From Ovoidimarina sp050299695 (GTDB lineage: Bacteria > Pseudomonadota > Alphaproteobacteria > Rhodobacterales > Rhodobacteraceae), in NCBI GenBank assembly GCA_050299695.1, contig JBNKWI010000016.1, positions 1-50,762 of the forward strand: 50,762 nt of DNA. The letters are read 5' to 3'. The translations under genes were made by a program, and so were the position numbers. The notes under the pieces were generated by a model. It did not search any database and had not been told where the DNA came from. It saw only the letters and a list, made by a program, of their open reading frames with translations. Of this stretch, positions 8,923 to 16,495 are shown one piece after another. Each line of letters starts with the position of its first letter. Position 1 is the stretch's first letter.

Positions 8923-10184
8923 CGCGCGGCTTCCCATTTGTTGATCATCGCCTGCGTCACCAGCGTTACGCCGCCCTCGGAGACGCGGAACCACTTCGCG
9001 TCCTCCTCCGGGTCCTCGCCGACGACGAGCCCCTCGGGAATCTGCACGCCCCGGTCGATCACCGCGTTCTTCAGCTTCGCGTGCCGGGCGATGTTCACAT
9101 AGGGCAGCACCACGCAATGATCGAGCGACGAGTACGAATTCGTGTGCACCTGCGTGAACAGGAGGCAGTTGCGGATCTCGGTGCCCGAGATGATGCAGCC
9201 CCCCGACACCAGCGAGGACACCGCCGAGCCGCGCCGGTCCTTCTCGTCATGGATGAACTTCGCGGGCGGCGTCGATTCCGAGTAGGTCCAGATCGGCCAA
9301 TTCGTGTCCCAGAGGTCGAGATCGGGGTCGAAATCGGTCAGGTCGATATTCGCCTTCCAGAACGCATCCACCGTCCCCACGTCACGCCAGTAGGACGGCG
9401 CGTCGGGCCGGTGCCGCACGCAACTGTCGTCGAACTTGTGCGCCACCGCCTTCCCGGTCTTGACGATGTCCGGGATGATGTCGCCGCCGAAATCGTGGCT
9501 CGAATCCTTGTTCGCCGCATCGGCGAGGAGCAGTTCGCGCAGGTGCTTCCAGTTGAAGACATAGATCCCCATCGACGCCAGCGCCTTGTCGGGATGGCCC
9601 GGCATCGCCGGTGGATCCTTCGGCTTTTCCAGGAAGGAGGTGATCGTGCCCTTGTCGTCCACCGCCATCACGCCGAAGGCCGTGGCCTCCATGCGATCCA
9701 CCGTCAGGCAGCCCACGGTGACGTCCGCGCCAGCCTCGACATGCTGCTGGAGCATCGCCTCGTAATCCATCTTGTAGATGTGATCGCCCGCGAGGATCAG
9801 GATGTAGTCCACATCGTAGCTGTCCACGATGTCGATGTTCTGCGTCACCGCGTCGGCGGTGCCCACATACCACTTGTTCTCGTCCACCCGCTGCGAGGCA
9901 GGCAGGATGTCGAGATATTCGTTGCGCTCGGCCCGGAAGAAGTTCCAGCCGCGCTGACAGTGCCGGATCAGCGAATGCGCCTTGTACTGCGTGGCGATCG
10001 ACATCCGCCGGATACCGGAATTCAGCGCGTTCGACAGCGCGAAATCGATGATCCGCGTCTTGCCGCCGAAATAGACGGCCGGTTTCACGCGCCGGTCGGT
10101 CAGTTCCTTCAGCCGCGAGCCGCGCCCGCCCGCCAGAACGAACGCCATGCTGCGGCTCGAAAGCCTCCTTGCCGGTACTGCCAT
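8919..10184 (-). CDS. glgC: glucose-1-phosphate adenylyltransferase
   Basis: GlgC makes ADP-glucose from ATP and glucose-1-phosphate, the committed and allosterically regulated step of bacterial glycogen synthesis. The 421-residue protein has the nucleotide-binding AGGRGSRLKELTDRRVKPAV segment, FGGKTRIIDFALSN, AGDHIYKMDY, FLEKPKDPP with the Glc1P-binding Lys, and a C-terminal beta-helix part (GGCIISGTEIRNCLLF). The ATG at 10184 has AGGGAGGG 5-6 nt upstream; a TTG five codons earlier is discarded. It is 41 nt after glgB and overlaps glgA. Confidence 0.95.
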   Translation of the reverse strand: MAVPARRLSSRSMAFVLAGGRGSRLKELTDRRVKPAVYFGGKTRIIDFALSNALNSGIRRMSIATQYKAHSLIRHCQRGWNFFRAERNEYLDILPASQRVDENKWYVGTADAVTQNIDIVDSYDVDYILILAGDHIYKMDYEAMLQQHVEAGADVTVGCLTVDRMEATAFGVMAVDDKGTITSFLEKPKDPPAMPGHPDKALASMGIYVFNWKHLRELLLADAANKDSSHDFGGDIIPDIVKTGKAVAHKFDDSCVRHRPDAPSYWRDVGTVDAFWKANIDLTDFDPDLDLWDTNWPIWTYSESTPPAKFIHDEKDRRGSAVSSLVSGGCIISGTEIRNCLLFTQVHTNSYSSLDHCVVLPYVNIARHAKLKNAVIDRGVQIPEGLVVGEDPEEDAKWFRVSEGGVTLVTQAMINKWEAAR

Positions 10185-10225
10185 ATATCCCTCCCTCAAA
10201 TTGCCAGCGATCCGATCGCAGGATG

Positions 10226-12436
10226 TTAGCGCTCACATCGTAATATGACCGTGGACAGCGGCGGAAGCACAATTTCCGCGGAGGCCGGCTGCCCGTGCCA
10301 CCCGTCCCCCTGCGCCACGACACCGCCCATATTGCCGCGATTGCCGCCGCCATAGATCTCGGCATCGGTGTTCAGGACCTCGGTCCATTGCCCCGCCGCG
10401 GGCAGGCCGACGCGCCAGCCCTGACGCTCGACCGGCGTGAAATTCGACACCACCGCCACCGGCAGGTCGCCCGCTTCGCCCCAGCGGATATAGCTCAGCG
10501 TGGAATTCTCCGCGTCGCCGCCATCGATCCACTGAAAGCCTTCGGGACTCCAGTCGCGGACATGGAGCGCCGGCGTCTCGCGATAGACCCGGTTGAGATC
10601 CCGCACCAGCGCCTGCAAGCCGCGGTGCCGCGCGTCGCCCAGCGCATCCCAGTCGAGCTGCCCGCTATGGCGCCATTCCTCGCGCTGGCCCCATTCCTGG
10701 CCCATGAACAAAAGCTTCTTGCCCGGATGGGTCCACATGAACCCGTAATAGGCGCGCAGATTGGCGAATTTCTCCCAGTCGTTGCCGGGCATCTTGTTCA
10801 GCATCGAACCCTTGCCGTGCACCACCTCGTCATGGCTGATCGGCAGGATGAAATTCTCGCTGAACGCGTAGTGCAGTCCGAAGGTCATCTGGTTGTGGTG
10901 GTACTTCCGGTAGACGGGCTCCTTCTGCATGAAGGTGAGCGTGTCGTTCATCCAGCCCATGTTCCACTTGTAGCCGAAGCCCAGGCCACCGCATGATGTC
11001 GGTCGCGACACCATCGGCCAGGCGGTCGATTCCTCTGCAATGGTGAAGGCACCAGGGTGGTTGGCGTAGACCAGTTCATTGAGTCGCCTCAGGAACGCGA
11101 TCGCCTCCAGGTTCTCATTGCCGCCATGCCTGTTGGCGAGCCACTCGCCCGGCTTGCGCGAATAGTCGCGGTAGAGCATCGAGGCGACCGCATCCACGCG
11201 CAGCCCGTCGGCGTGGTATTCCTCCAGCCAATACAAGGCGTTGGACACAAGGTAGTTCTCCACCTCGCGGCGCCCGTAGTTGTAGATCAGCGTGTTCCAG
11301 TCGACATGGAAACCCTTGCGCGGGTCCTCGTGCTCGTACAGGCAGCTGCCGTCGAAGCGCCCGAGGCCGTGCTCGTCGGTCGGGAAATGCCCCGGCACCC
11401 AGTCGAGAATCACTCCGAGCCCCGCCTGATGCGCCGCGTCCACCAGATCGCGGAACTCGTGCGGCGGCCCCATCCGGATCGTCGGCGCGAAGAGGCCCAC
11501 CGGCTGGTAGCCCCAGGACCCGTCGAACGGGTATTCGCTCACCGGCAGGAACTCGAGATGGGTGAAGCCCATCTCGGTGGCATAGCCGACGAGCTCGTCG
11601 GCCAGCTCCTTGTACGAGAGCGGCCGCCCGCCCTCGCCCATCCGCCGCCGCCAGGACGGCAGATGCACCTCGTAGACCGAGATCGGCGCCGTCCGCGCCT
11701 GCCGCGCCGCCCGGCCGTCCATCCAGGCCCCGTCATCCCAGCCATAGCCGCGGATATCCCGCACCACGCTCGCGTTCGACGGCGCATGCTCCGAGCCGAA
11801 GCCCACCGGGTCGGCCTTGAGCGGCTGCACCGTCCCGTCGGCCCCGACGATCTCGTACTTGTAGGGCGCGCCCTCGCCCACGCCCGGCAGGAAGATCTCC
11901 CAGACCCCGGTGCCGCCGCGCCGCCGCATCTGGTGCCGCCGCCCGTCCCAGTGGTTGAACAGCCCCACCACCGAAACGCGCCGCGCATTGGGCGCCCAGA
12001 CCGCGAAATGCGTGCCATGGGCGCCCTCATGCTCCATCACATGGGCCCCCAGCGCCTCCCAGAGCCGCCGATGCGTACCCTCGCCCAGGAGGTACTCGTC
12101 CATCTCGCCCAGAACCGGCCCGAAGCGGTACGGATCCTCGTATTCCCACTGATGCCCGTCCTGCGACCGGGCCTTCAGCCGGTAGGCGCCTTTGCCCGGC
12201 ACTTGGCCACTGAACGCCCCGGCCACGCCTTCGACCGGCCTCAGCTCGTGCGCCTTGCTGCCCCGAAGCGCCCAGAGCTGCGCGGCGTCCGGCGCAAAGG
12301 CGGTGACCGTCAGACGTCCGCCGATCTTGTGTTCGCCCAGAACGCCGAACGGGTCGTCGCAGCACCCGCCGGCGATTTCCGCCAGACGCCCGTGCCCGGC
12401 ACCCCCGGCAGGATGAATCTCGATCGTTTCCGGCAT
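10226..12436 (-). CDS. glgB: 1,4-alpha-glucan branching enzyme
   Basis: GlgB creates alpha-1,6 branches in glycogen. The 736-residue product has an N-terminal N1 domain, a CBM48 domain (around WAPNARRVSVVGLFNHWDG) and a GH13 barrel with DWVPGHFPTD, GLRVDAVASMLYRDY, TIAEESTAWP (catalytic Glu) and LPISHDEVVHGKGSM. Length matches the long GlgB form. The ATG at 12436 has AGGGGAAGG upstream. As the first gene of the operon glgB-C-A-X-pgm, its promoter should lie in the 99-bp gap to the divergent thioredoxin-fold gene. Confidence 0.95.
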   Translation of the reverse strand: MPETIEIHPAGGAGHGRLAEIAGGCCDDPFGVLGEHKIGGRLTVTAFAPDAAQLWALRGSKAHELRPVEGVAGAFSGQVPGKGAYRLKARSQDGHQWEYEDPYRFGPVLGEMDEYLLGEGTHRRLWEALGAHVMEHEGAHGTHFAVWAPNARRVSVVGLFNHWDGRRHQMRRRGGTGVWEIFLPGVGEGAPYKYEIVGADGTVQPLKADPVGFGSEHAPSNASVVRDIRGYGWDDGAWMDGRAARQARTAPISVYEVHLPSWRRRMGEGGRPLSYKELADELVGYATEMGFTHLEFLPVSEYPFDGSWGYQPVGLFAPTIRMGPPHEFRDLVDAAHQAGLGVILDWVPGHFPTDEHGLGRFDGSCLYEHEDPRKGFHVDWNTLIYNYGRREVENYLVSNALYWLEEYHADGLRVDAVASMLYRDYSRKPGEWLANRHGGNENLEAIAFLRRLNELVYANHPGAFTIAEESTAWPMVSRPTSCGGLGFGYKWNMGWMNDTLTFMQKEPVYRKYHHNQMTFGLHYAFSENFILPISHDEVVHGKGSMLNKMPGNDWEKFANLRAYYGFMWTHPGKKLLFMGQEWGQREEWRHSGQLDWDALGDARHRGLQALVRDLNRVYRETPALHVRDWSPEGFQWIDGGDAENSTLSYIRWGEAGDLPVAVVSNFTPVERQGWRVGLPAAGQWTEVLNTDAEIYGGGNRGNMGGVVAQGDGWHGQPASAEIVLPPLSTVILRCER

Positions 12437-12535
12437 GTCCCTTCCCCTCGCATGCGGGCGACAGGGCGCAGCCCCTCCTTGCCATCCGCCGTATGCCGGG
12501 AAATGATAGGGCACTCACGCAAAAAGGGAAACGAA

Positions 12536-13090
12536 ATGGCGGCAACACCCCCGGTCTGCGAGTTCGGCTGGCAGGCCCCCGCCTTCCGCCTGCCCGCGAC
12601 CGACGGCAGAGCCTATGCGCTCTCCGAGATCGCCGGCCCCCGGGGCACGCTCGTGATGTTCATCTGCAACCACTGCCCCTATGTGCTCGCCGTGCGCGAC
12701 CGCATCGCCCGCGACGCCCGCGAACTCCAGGGCCTCGGCATCGGCATCGCCGCGATCTGCGCCAACGATGCCACCACGCACCCGGCCGACAGCTTTGAAA
12801 AGATGGGAGACTTCGCCCGAGAGGCCGGGTTCACCTTCCCCTATCTCCATGACGAAGACCAGTCGGTCGCCCGCGCCTGGGGCGCCGTCTGCACCCCGGA
12901 TTTCTTCGGCTTCGACGCGGAGCTCGGCCTCCAGTATCGCGGCCGCCTCGACGCCTCGGGCCCCCGCCCGGCTCCGCCGAACACTCCACGCGAGCTTTTC
13001 GAGGCCATGAAACGCATCGCCGAAACCGGCCGGGGCCCGCGCGACCAGGTCCCCTGCATGGGCTGCTCGATCAAGTGGAAAGCCGCGTGA
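12536..13090 (+). CDS. thioredoxin-fold (redoxin/AhpC-TSA-like) protein
   Basis: A 184-residue cytoplasmic protein with a redoxin-like start (PAFRLPATDGRAYALSEI), a CxxC pair in FICNHCPYV (about residues 39-47), and the family-typical end DQVPCMGCSIKWK with another CxxC. Such proteins are annotated as thioredoxin-family or alkyl hydroperoxide reductase-like; a thiol-based reductase or peroxidase role is probable, the substrate unknown. There is no signal peptide. AAGGGAAA lies 5 nt before ATG 12536. The stop overlaps the GTG of the next gene (GTGA), so the two are co-translated. Confidence 0.85.
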   Translation: MAATPPVCEFGWQAPAFRLPATDGRAYALSEIAGPRGTLVMFICNHCPYVLAVRDRIARDARELQGLGIGIAAICANDATTHPADSFEKMGDFAREAGFTFPYLHDEDQSVARAWGAVCTPDFFGFDAELGLQYRGRLDASGPRPAPPNTPRELFEAMKRIAETGRGPRDQVPCMGCSIKWKAA

Positions 13091-13752
13091 GGCGCGTCGT
13101 CTTCGACCTCGACGGCACGCTTCTCGACACGCTCCCCGACATCGCCGGCGTGGCGAACCGGGTGCTTGTCGAAGAAGGCCTCCCGCCGCTCCCCGAGACC
13201 ACGGTCCGGACCTTCATCGGCAACGGCGTCCCCGTCCTCGTCGCGCGGATGATCGAGGCCACCGCCCTCGCGCCCGTCGATCACGGCCGGCTCACCGCCC
13301 GTTTCCTCGCGCTCTACGACGACGCCACCGGCCTGACCCACCCGTTCCCCGGCGCGACCGAAGCGCTCGACCGCCTCGCCGCCGCCGGGCTCGCGCTCTC
13401 GGTCTGCACCAACAAGCCCGAAGCCCCGGCCCGCGCCGTCCTCGCCGCGATGGGCTGGCAGGACCGGTTCGACCTGGTGATCGGCGGCGACACGCTCGCG
13501 GTGAAGAAACCCGACCCGGCGCCGCTGCGCGCCGCACTCGGCGACACGCGCCCGGAAGACGCGCTCTATGTGGGCGACAGCGAAACCGACGCGGAAACGG
13601 CCGCGGCCGCCGACATCCGCTTCGCGCTCTTTACCCGAGGCTACCGGAAATCCCCCGTCGCCGCGATCGCCCATGACCACGCCTTCGACCATTTCGACGC
13701 GCTCCCGGCCCTGGCGCTGACCGCGCCCTCCCGCGCCGCGCGCATTTCCTGA
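13087..13752 (+). CDS. gph: phosphoglycolate phosphatase-like HAD hydrolase
   Basis: The 221-residue protein shows all HAD motifs: FDLDGTLLDTLPD (nucleophile Asp and acid Asp, near the N-terminus), SVCTNKP (motif II), VKKPDPAPL (motif III Lys) and YVGDSETDAETA (motif IV). A helical cap with FIGNGVPVLVARM matches Gph, which dephosphorylates 2-phosphoglycolate. Other small phosphate esters remain possible. The GTG start at 13087 overlaps the upstream stop; a start at 13075 would create a 16-nt overlap without benefit. The end is convergent with the P-loop kinase gene, gap 18 bp. Confidence 0.85.
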   Translation: MRRVVFDLDGTLLDTLPDIAGVANRVLVEEGLPPLPETTVRTFIGNGVPVLVARMIEATALAPVDHGRLTARFLALYDDATGLTHPFPGATEALDRLAAAGLALSVCTNKPEAPARAVLAAMGWQDRFDLVIGGDTLAVKKPDPAPLRAALGDTRPEDALYVGDSETDAETAAAADIRFALFTRGYRKSPVAAIAHDHAFDHFDALPALALTAPSRAARIS

Positions 13753-13770
13753 TCGCTTCCGCCCCGGCGG

Positions 13771-14412
13771 TCAGGACAGCAGGTAATCCGCCGCCGCGCT
13801 CTCGGCCACGACCGTCCTTGCATTGGGCAAATCGTTGCCCTCCATCTTCTCGACGAGCGCCGCCCCCGTCAGCCCGTAGCCTGCCCAGCGCGCCGTCAGC
13901 CGCCGGGTCAGCTCCTCGATCGGCACGTCCAGAAACGCGGTCCGGTCGAACCTCGCCCGAAGCGCCGCCCACGGCGCGCGGTCGAGGAGGAGATAGTTCC
14001 CCTCCGCTACGATCAGCCGCACCTCGCGCGGCACGATCCGCGCGCCCCCCCGCGCGATCTCCAAATCCCGGTCGAAGCGCGGCACCGCGATCTCTTCCTC
14101 CGCATTCGTCCGGAGGCGCGCCAGGAGCGCCGCGAACCCGCCCACGTCGAAAGTATGCGGCGCGCCCTTCCGCGGCCGCCAGCCGCGCGGCACCAGCACC
14201 TCGTCATCGTAGTGAAACCCGTCCATCGGCAGGATCGCCGCGCGCCCCGGCGCCGCGGCCTCGACCGCCGCGACGACCTGCTCGGCCAGCGTGGACTTGC
14301 CCGAGCCGGGCGCCCCTGCCACGGCAAGAACCCGGCGCTCGCCCTCAGGAATTGCCAGCGCCCAGTCGCGGGTTTCCGCCAGAAACTCGGGGATGGTCAG
14401 CCGCGCCGGCAT
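13771..14412 (-). CDS. P-loop nucleoside/sugar kinase-like protein
   Basis: A 213-residue protein with Walker A GAPGSGKST (residues 33-41), a PMDGFHYDDEVL segment, LIVAEGNYLLLD and FLDVPIEELTRRLTARW. This pattern is shared by the uridine kinase/phosphoribulokinase/pantothenate kinase family and by FrcK-like proteins of alphaproteobacteria. The substrate cannot be told. It starts 7 nt after the upstream unrecognised gene and is the last gene of the GTPase/kinase cluster, probably on the same transcript; whether it belongs to that system or is a hitch-hiker is open. Confidence 0.8.
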   Translation of the reverse strand: MPARLTIPEFLAETRDWALAIPEGERRVLAVAGAPGSGKSTLAEQVVAAVEAAAPGRAAILPMDGFHYDDEVLVPRGWRPRKGAPHTFDVGGFAALLARLRTNAEEEIAVPRFDRDLEIARGGARIVPREVRLIVAEGNYLLLDRAPWAALRARFDRTAFLDVPIEELTRRLTARWAGYGLTGAALVEKMEGNDLPNARTVVAESAAADYLLS

Positions 14413-14419
14413 CGGCCGG

Positions 14420-15175
14420 TCACGCCAGCGCCCGGCGCCAGTGATCGGCGACCTCGGCCAGCTTTCCCGGCGCGATCGCCATCACGAAGAGCAGCTCTCC
14501 CAGCGCGCCGATCGCGCGATGCGGCGCCTCCTCGGTATAGGGCCCCACCGCCGCGAACCGCCAGGCACCGCGCCGCGCCATCAACGCCGCCGCCAGCGGG
14601 CTTTCTCCCAGCGCGGCGAGCCCGTCCAGGAGATCGTCGTCGCCCAGGCTCTCGCGCACCTGGCCCGAAAGCATCAGCCAGGCCGGCAGCGCCGCGCCCG
14701 CCGCCGAGAGGAACCGGTCAAGCACCTCCGCCTCGCTCCCGTCCCGCCCGCCGGTCAATGCCAGGCCCCAGCTCTCCGCCAGAGCCGCCACCGACACGCC
14801 GGGTTCGGTCGGATCGACCTCCCGCCAGAGCGGCAGATGCGTCACCTGCGCCTCCGCGGCAGCGCCAAGCGCCGCCGCCAGCATGTCCCGCAACCCCTCC
14901 AGCGACGCCGCGTCGCCCGGATCGGGCGCCAGCGCCGCGCCGCCCTCGGGGAGCGCCCGCAAGACCCGCCGGCTCGCGACTTCGAGGACCAGCGCCGGCC
15001 CCGCACCCGCGATCCGCAGCTGCCGCGGCATCACCACCGTATCCGCCTCGAACAGGATCGCCGCCAGGAGCGCACCCGAATCCGCCGCCCGGATCCGCCG
15101 CGCGCCGCCGTCGCCCCCCGCCGCGGCAAGCCGCCGCAGCCGTTCGGTCAGGGCGGTGCGATCGTCCCCCGGCAT
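14420..15175 (-). CDS. unrecognised 251-aa protein of the dynamin/kinase cluster
   Basis: I do not recognise this protein. It is 251 residues, Ala/Leu-rich and acidic, mostly helical by composition, with no signal peptide, no transmembrane segment and no nucleotide-binding motif. Segments such as VSVAALAESWGLAL and LGELLFVMAIAPGKLAEVADHWRRAL are only moderately hydrophobic. It starts one base after the stop of the Roadblock-like gene (TGA-A-TG arrangement) and is followed 7 nt later by the P-loop kinase, so it is surely co-transcribed with them. A scaffold or adaptor for the neighbouring GTPases is a guess from position only. Confidence 0.7.
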   Translation of the reverse strand: MPGDDRTALTERLRRLAAAGGDGGARRIRAADSGALLAAILFEADTVVMPRQLRIAGAGPALVLEVASRRVLRALPEGGAALAPDPGDAASLEGLRDMLAAALGAAAEAQVTHLPLWREVDPTEPGVSVAALAESWGLALTGGRDGSEAEVLDRFLSAAGAALPAWLMLSGQVRESLGDDDLLDGLAALGESPLAAALMARRGAWRFAAVGPYTEEAPHRAIGALGELLFVMAIAPGKLAEVADHWRRALA

Positions 15176-15176
15176 T

Positions 15177-15518
15177 TCAGCCCTCCGCCCCGGTCAGAAC
15201 CCGCTGCGCCGCGCCCAGGATCTCGGCGAGATCGATATCCGGCGCGCAAACCAGGCACACCGCCTCGCTCGGCGCCGCATCGGAACGGCAGAACACCAGA
15301 GCCTCGGTCGGCCCGAACGAAACCGCCTCCGCCGCCCCGTCCATCGCCTCGTCGAAGAGCGACTTCGCCGTGGCGCAAAGCCGGTCCAGCCGCTCCTGCG
15401 GCTGCCGCACCGCGGTCGAGGAATACAGCACCGTGCCCGAGGCAAGATCCAGATAAGTCGCCGTTTCAACCGCGGAACGGTTCTTGCGCAAGGTGTCGAG
15501 GTTCTCAGAAATACTCAT
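15177..15518 (-). CDS. small Roadblock/LC7-like protein (tentative)
   Basis: A 113-residue cytoplasmic protein. After a short N-terminal helix (MSISENLDTLRKNRSAVETA) come a beta hairpin (TYLDLASGTVLYSST), an amphipathic helix with FDEAM, two more strands (EALVFCRSD, AVCLVCAPD) and a final helix (LAEILGAAQRVL). This strand-helix-strand-strand order resembles Roadblock/LC7 domains, which regulate small GTPases, as MglB does for MglA. The assignment is by pattern and by the neighbouring GTPases, not by a diagnostic motif. The start lacks a clear Shine-Dalgarno site; an ATG-proximal start ten codons upstream (15548) is possible. Confidence 0.65.
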   Translation of the reverse strand: MSISENLDTLRKNRSAVETATYLDLASGTVLYSSTAVRQPQERLDRLCATAKSLFDEAMDGAAEAVSFGPTEALVFCRSDAAPSEAVCLVCAPDIDLAEILGAAQRVLTGAEG

Positions 15519-15692
15519 GGCCGGCCCGGAAACGCATGCGCCCATCACTTAACCGAGATGAAGCCCAATGCAACCTGCAACCGACGGAAAGGCGGCGCGA
15601 TGCCGGGGAAGCAACTTCCGGGCGTGGCTGGCGGGCGGGCCGCTGACGGGCAAGGCCCGGCAGCCGGGGCGCCGGTCAGACCGCCCGAACCC

Positions 15693-16463
15693 TCACGCGC
15701 GCGGGCGCGCCGTCGCGTCGGCCGGGTCGCGCCGCGCCACCCGGCGCGGCAACACGCTCTCGGCCGGTTCCGGCGCCGCCGGCCATTCCGGCTCCACCGT
15801 CACACCCATGGCGATGTCGAGAAGCGCCTGCAGGAAGGTCTCGGCGCCGCTCGCCTCCCATTGCGCCCGATCCTCGGCCGACGCCGCCTCCAGAAGCGAG
15901 ATCGGCAGGATCGAATGAAACTGCCCCTCCGCCTCGGCCTTCACCCGCCGCAGCACCCGCATCTTGTCGAGATCGGTCTTGATCTTGTCGAACCGCGTGA
16001 GCAGCAGGATCGACGTGGCGTGAAGCGCATCGGGCAGGTCCTCCCAGACCGCCGCCTCGCTCTGCCGCCAGGCCTGGGTCGCGTGGCTGCACCAGATCAC
16101 CCCATTGGCGTGATGCACCGCCCGGCGCCAGACCTCGGCCGACATGTTCGGGTCCGAATTCCCCGGCATGTCCATCAGGTCGATGATCTCCAGAAGCTCG
16201 GTTTCGACGAACACCCGCACATATTGCGTATCCGCCACCGACACCTCCTCCAGCGCCTCGATCGGGATCTCGGTCTCGTTGCCGGCCAGGTCCACCACCA
16301 CCGGGTTGCCGGTGCCGTGCTGGAACCAGACCGGCGGCAGCTGCGTCGCCGTCACCTTCACCGGCGACACGCCCGAGCCGATGAGGAGATTGGCGAGCGT
16401 GCTCTTGCCCGCGCTGAACTCGCCCATCAGGGCGAATACCGGTTTGGCCTGTCCCGTCTGCAT
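15693..16463 (-). CDS. dynamin-family-like GTPase, 256 aa
   Basis: A compact GTPase with G1 GEFSAGKST (residues 14-22), a G2 Thr region VKVTATQLPP (36-44), G3 DMPG (98-101) and G4-like TRFD followed by Lys (156-160). The FSAGKST P-loop is typical of bacterial dynamin-like and related membrane-remodelling GTPases. The large helical stalk of true dynamins is missing: only about 95 residues follow G4 and the tail is Pro/Arg-rich. It may work as a partner of the 695-aa dynamin-like protein, 32 nt upstream in the same operon. A Shine-Dalgarno-like GGAAGGTAG precedes ATG 16463. Confidence 0.85.
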   Translation of the reverse strand: MQTGQAKPVFALMGEFSAGKSTLANLLIGSGVSPVKVTATQLPPVWFQHGTGNPVVVDLAGNETEIPIEALEEVSVADTQYVRVFVETELLEIIDLMDMPGNSDPNMSAEVWRRAVHHANGVIWCSHATQAWRQSEAAVWEDLPDALHATSILLLTRFDKIKTDLDKMRVLRRVKAEAEGQFHSILPISLLEAASAEDRAQWEASGAETFLQALLDIAMGVTVEPEWPAAPEPAESVLPRRVARRDPADATARPRA

Positions 16464-16495
16464 CGCTCGCTACCTTCCCGCCGGGTGCGCCCCGG

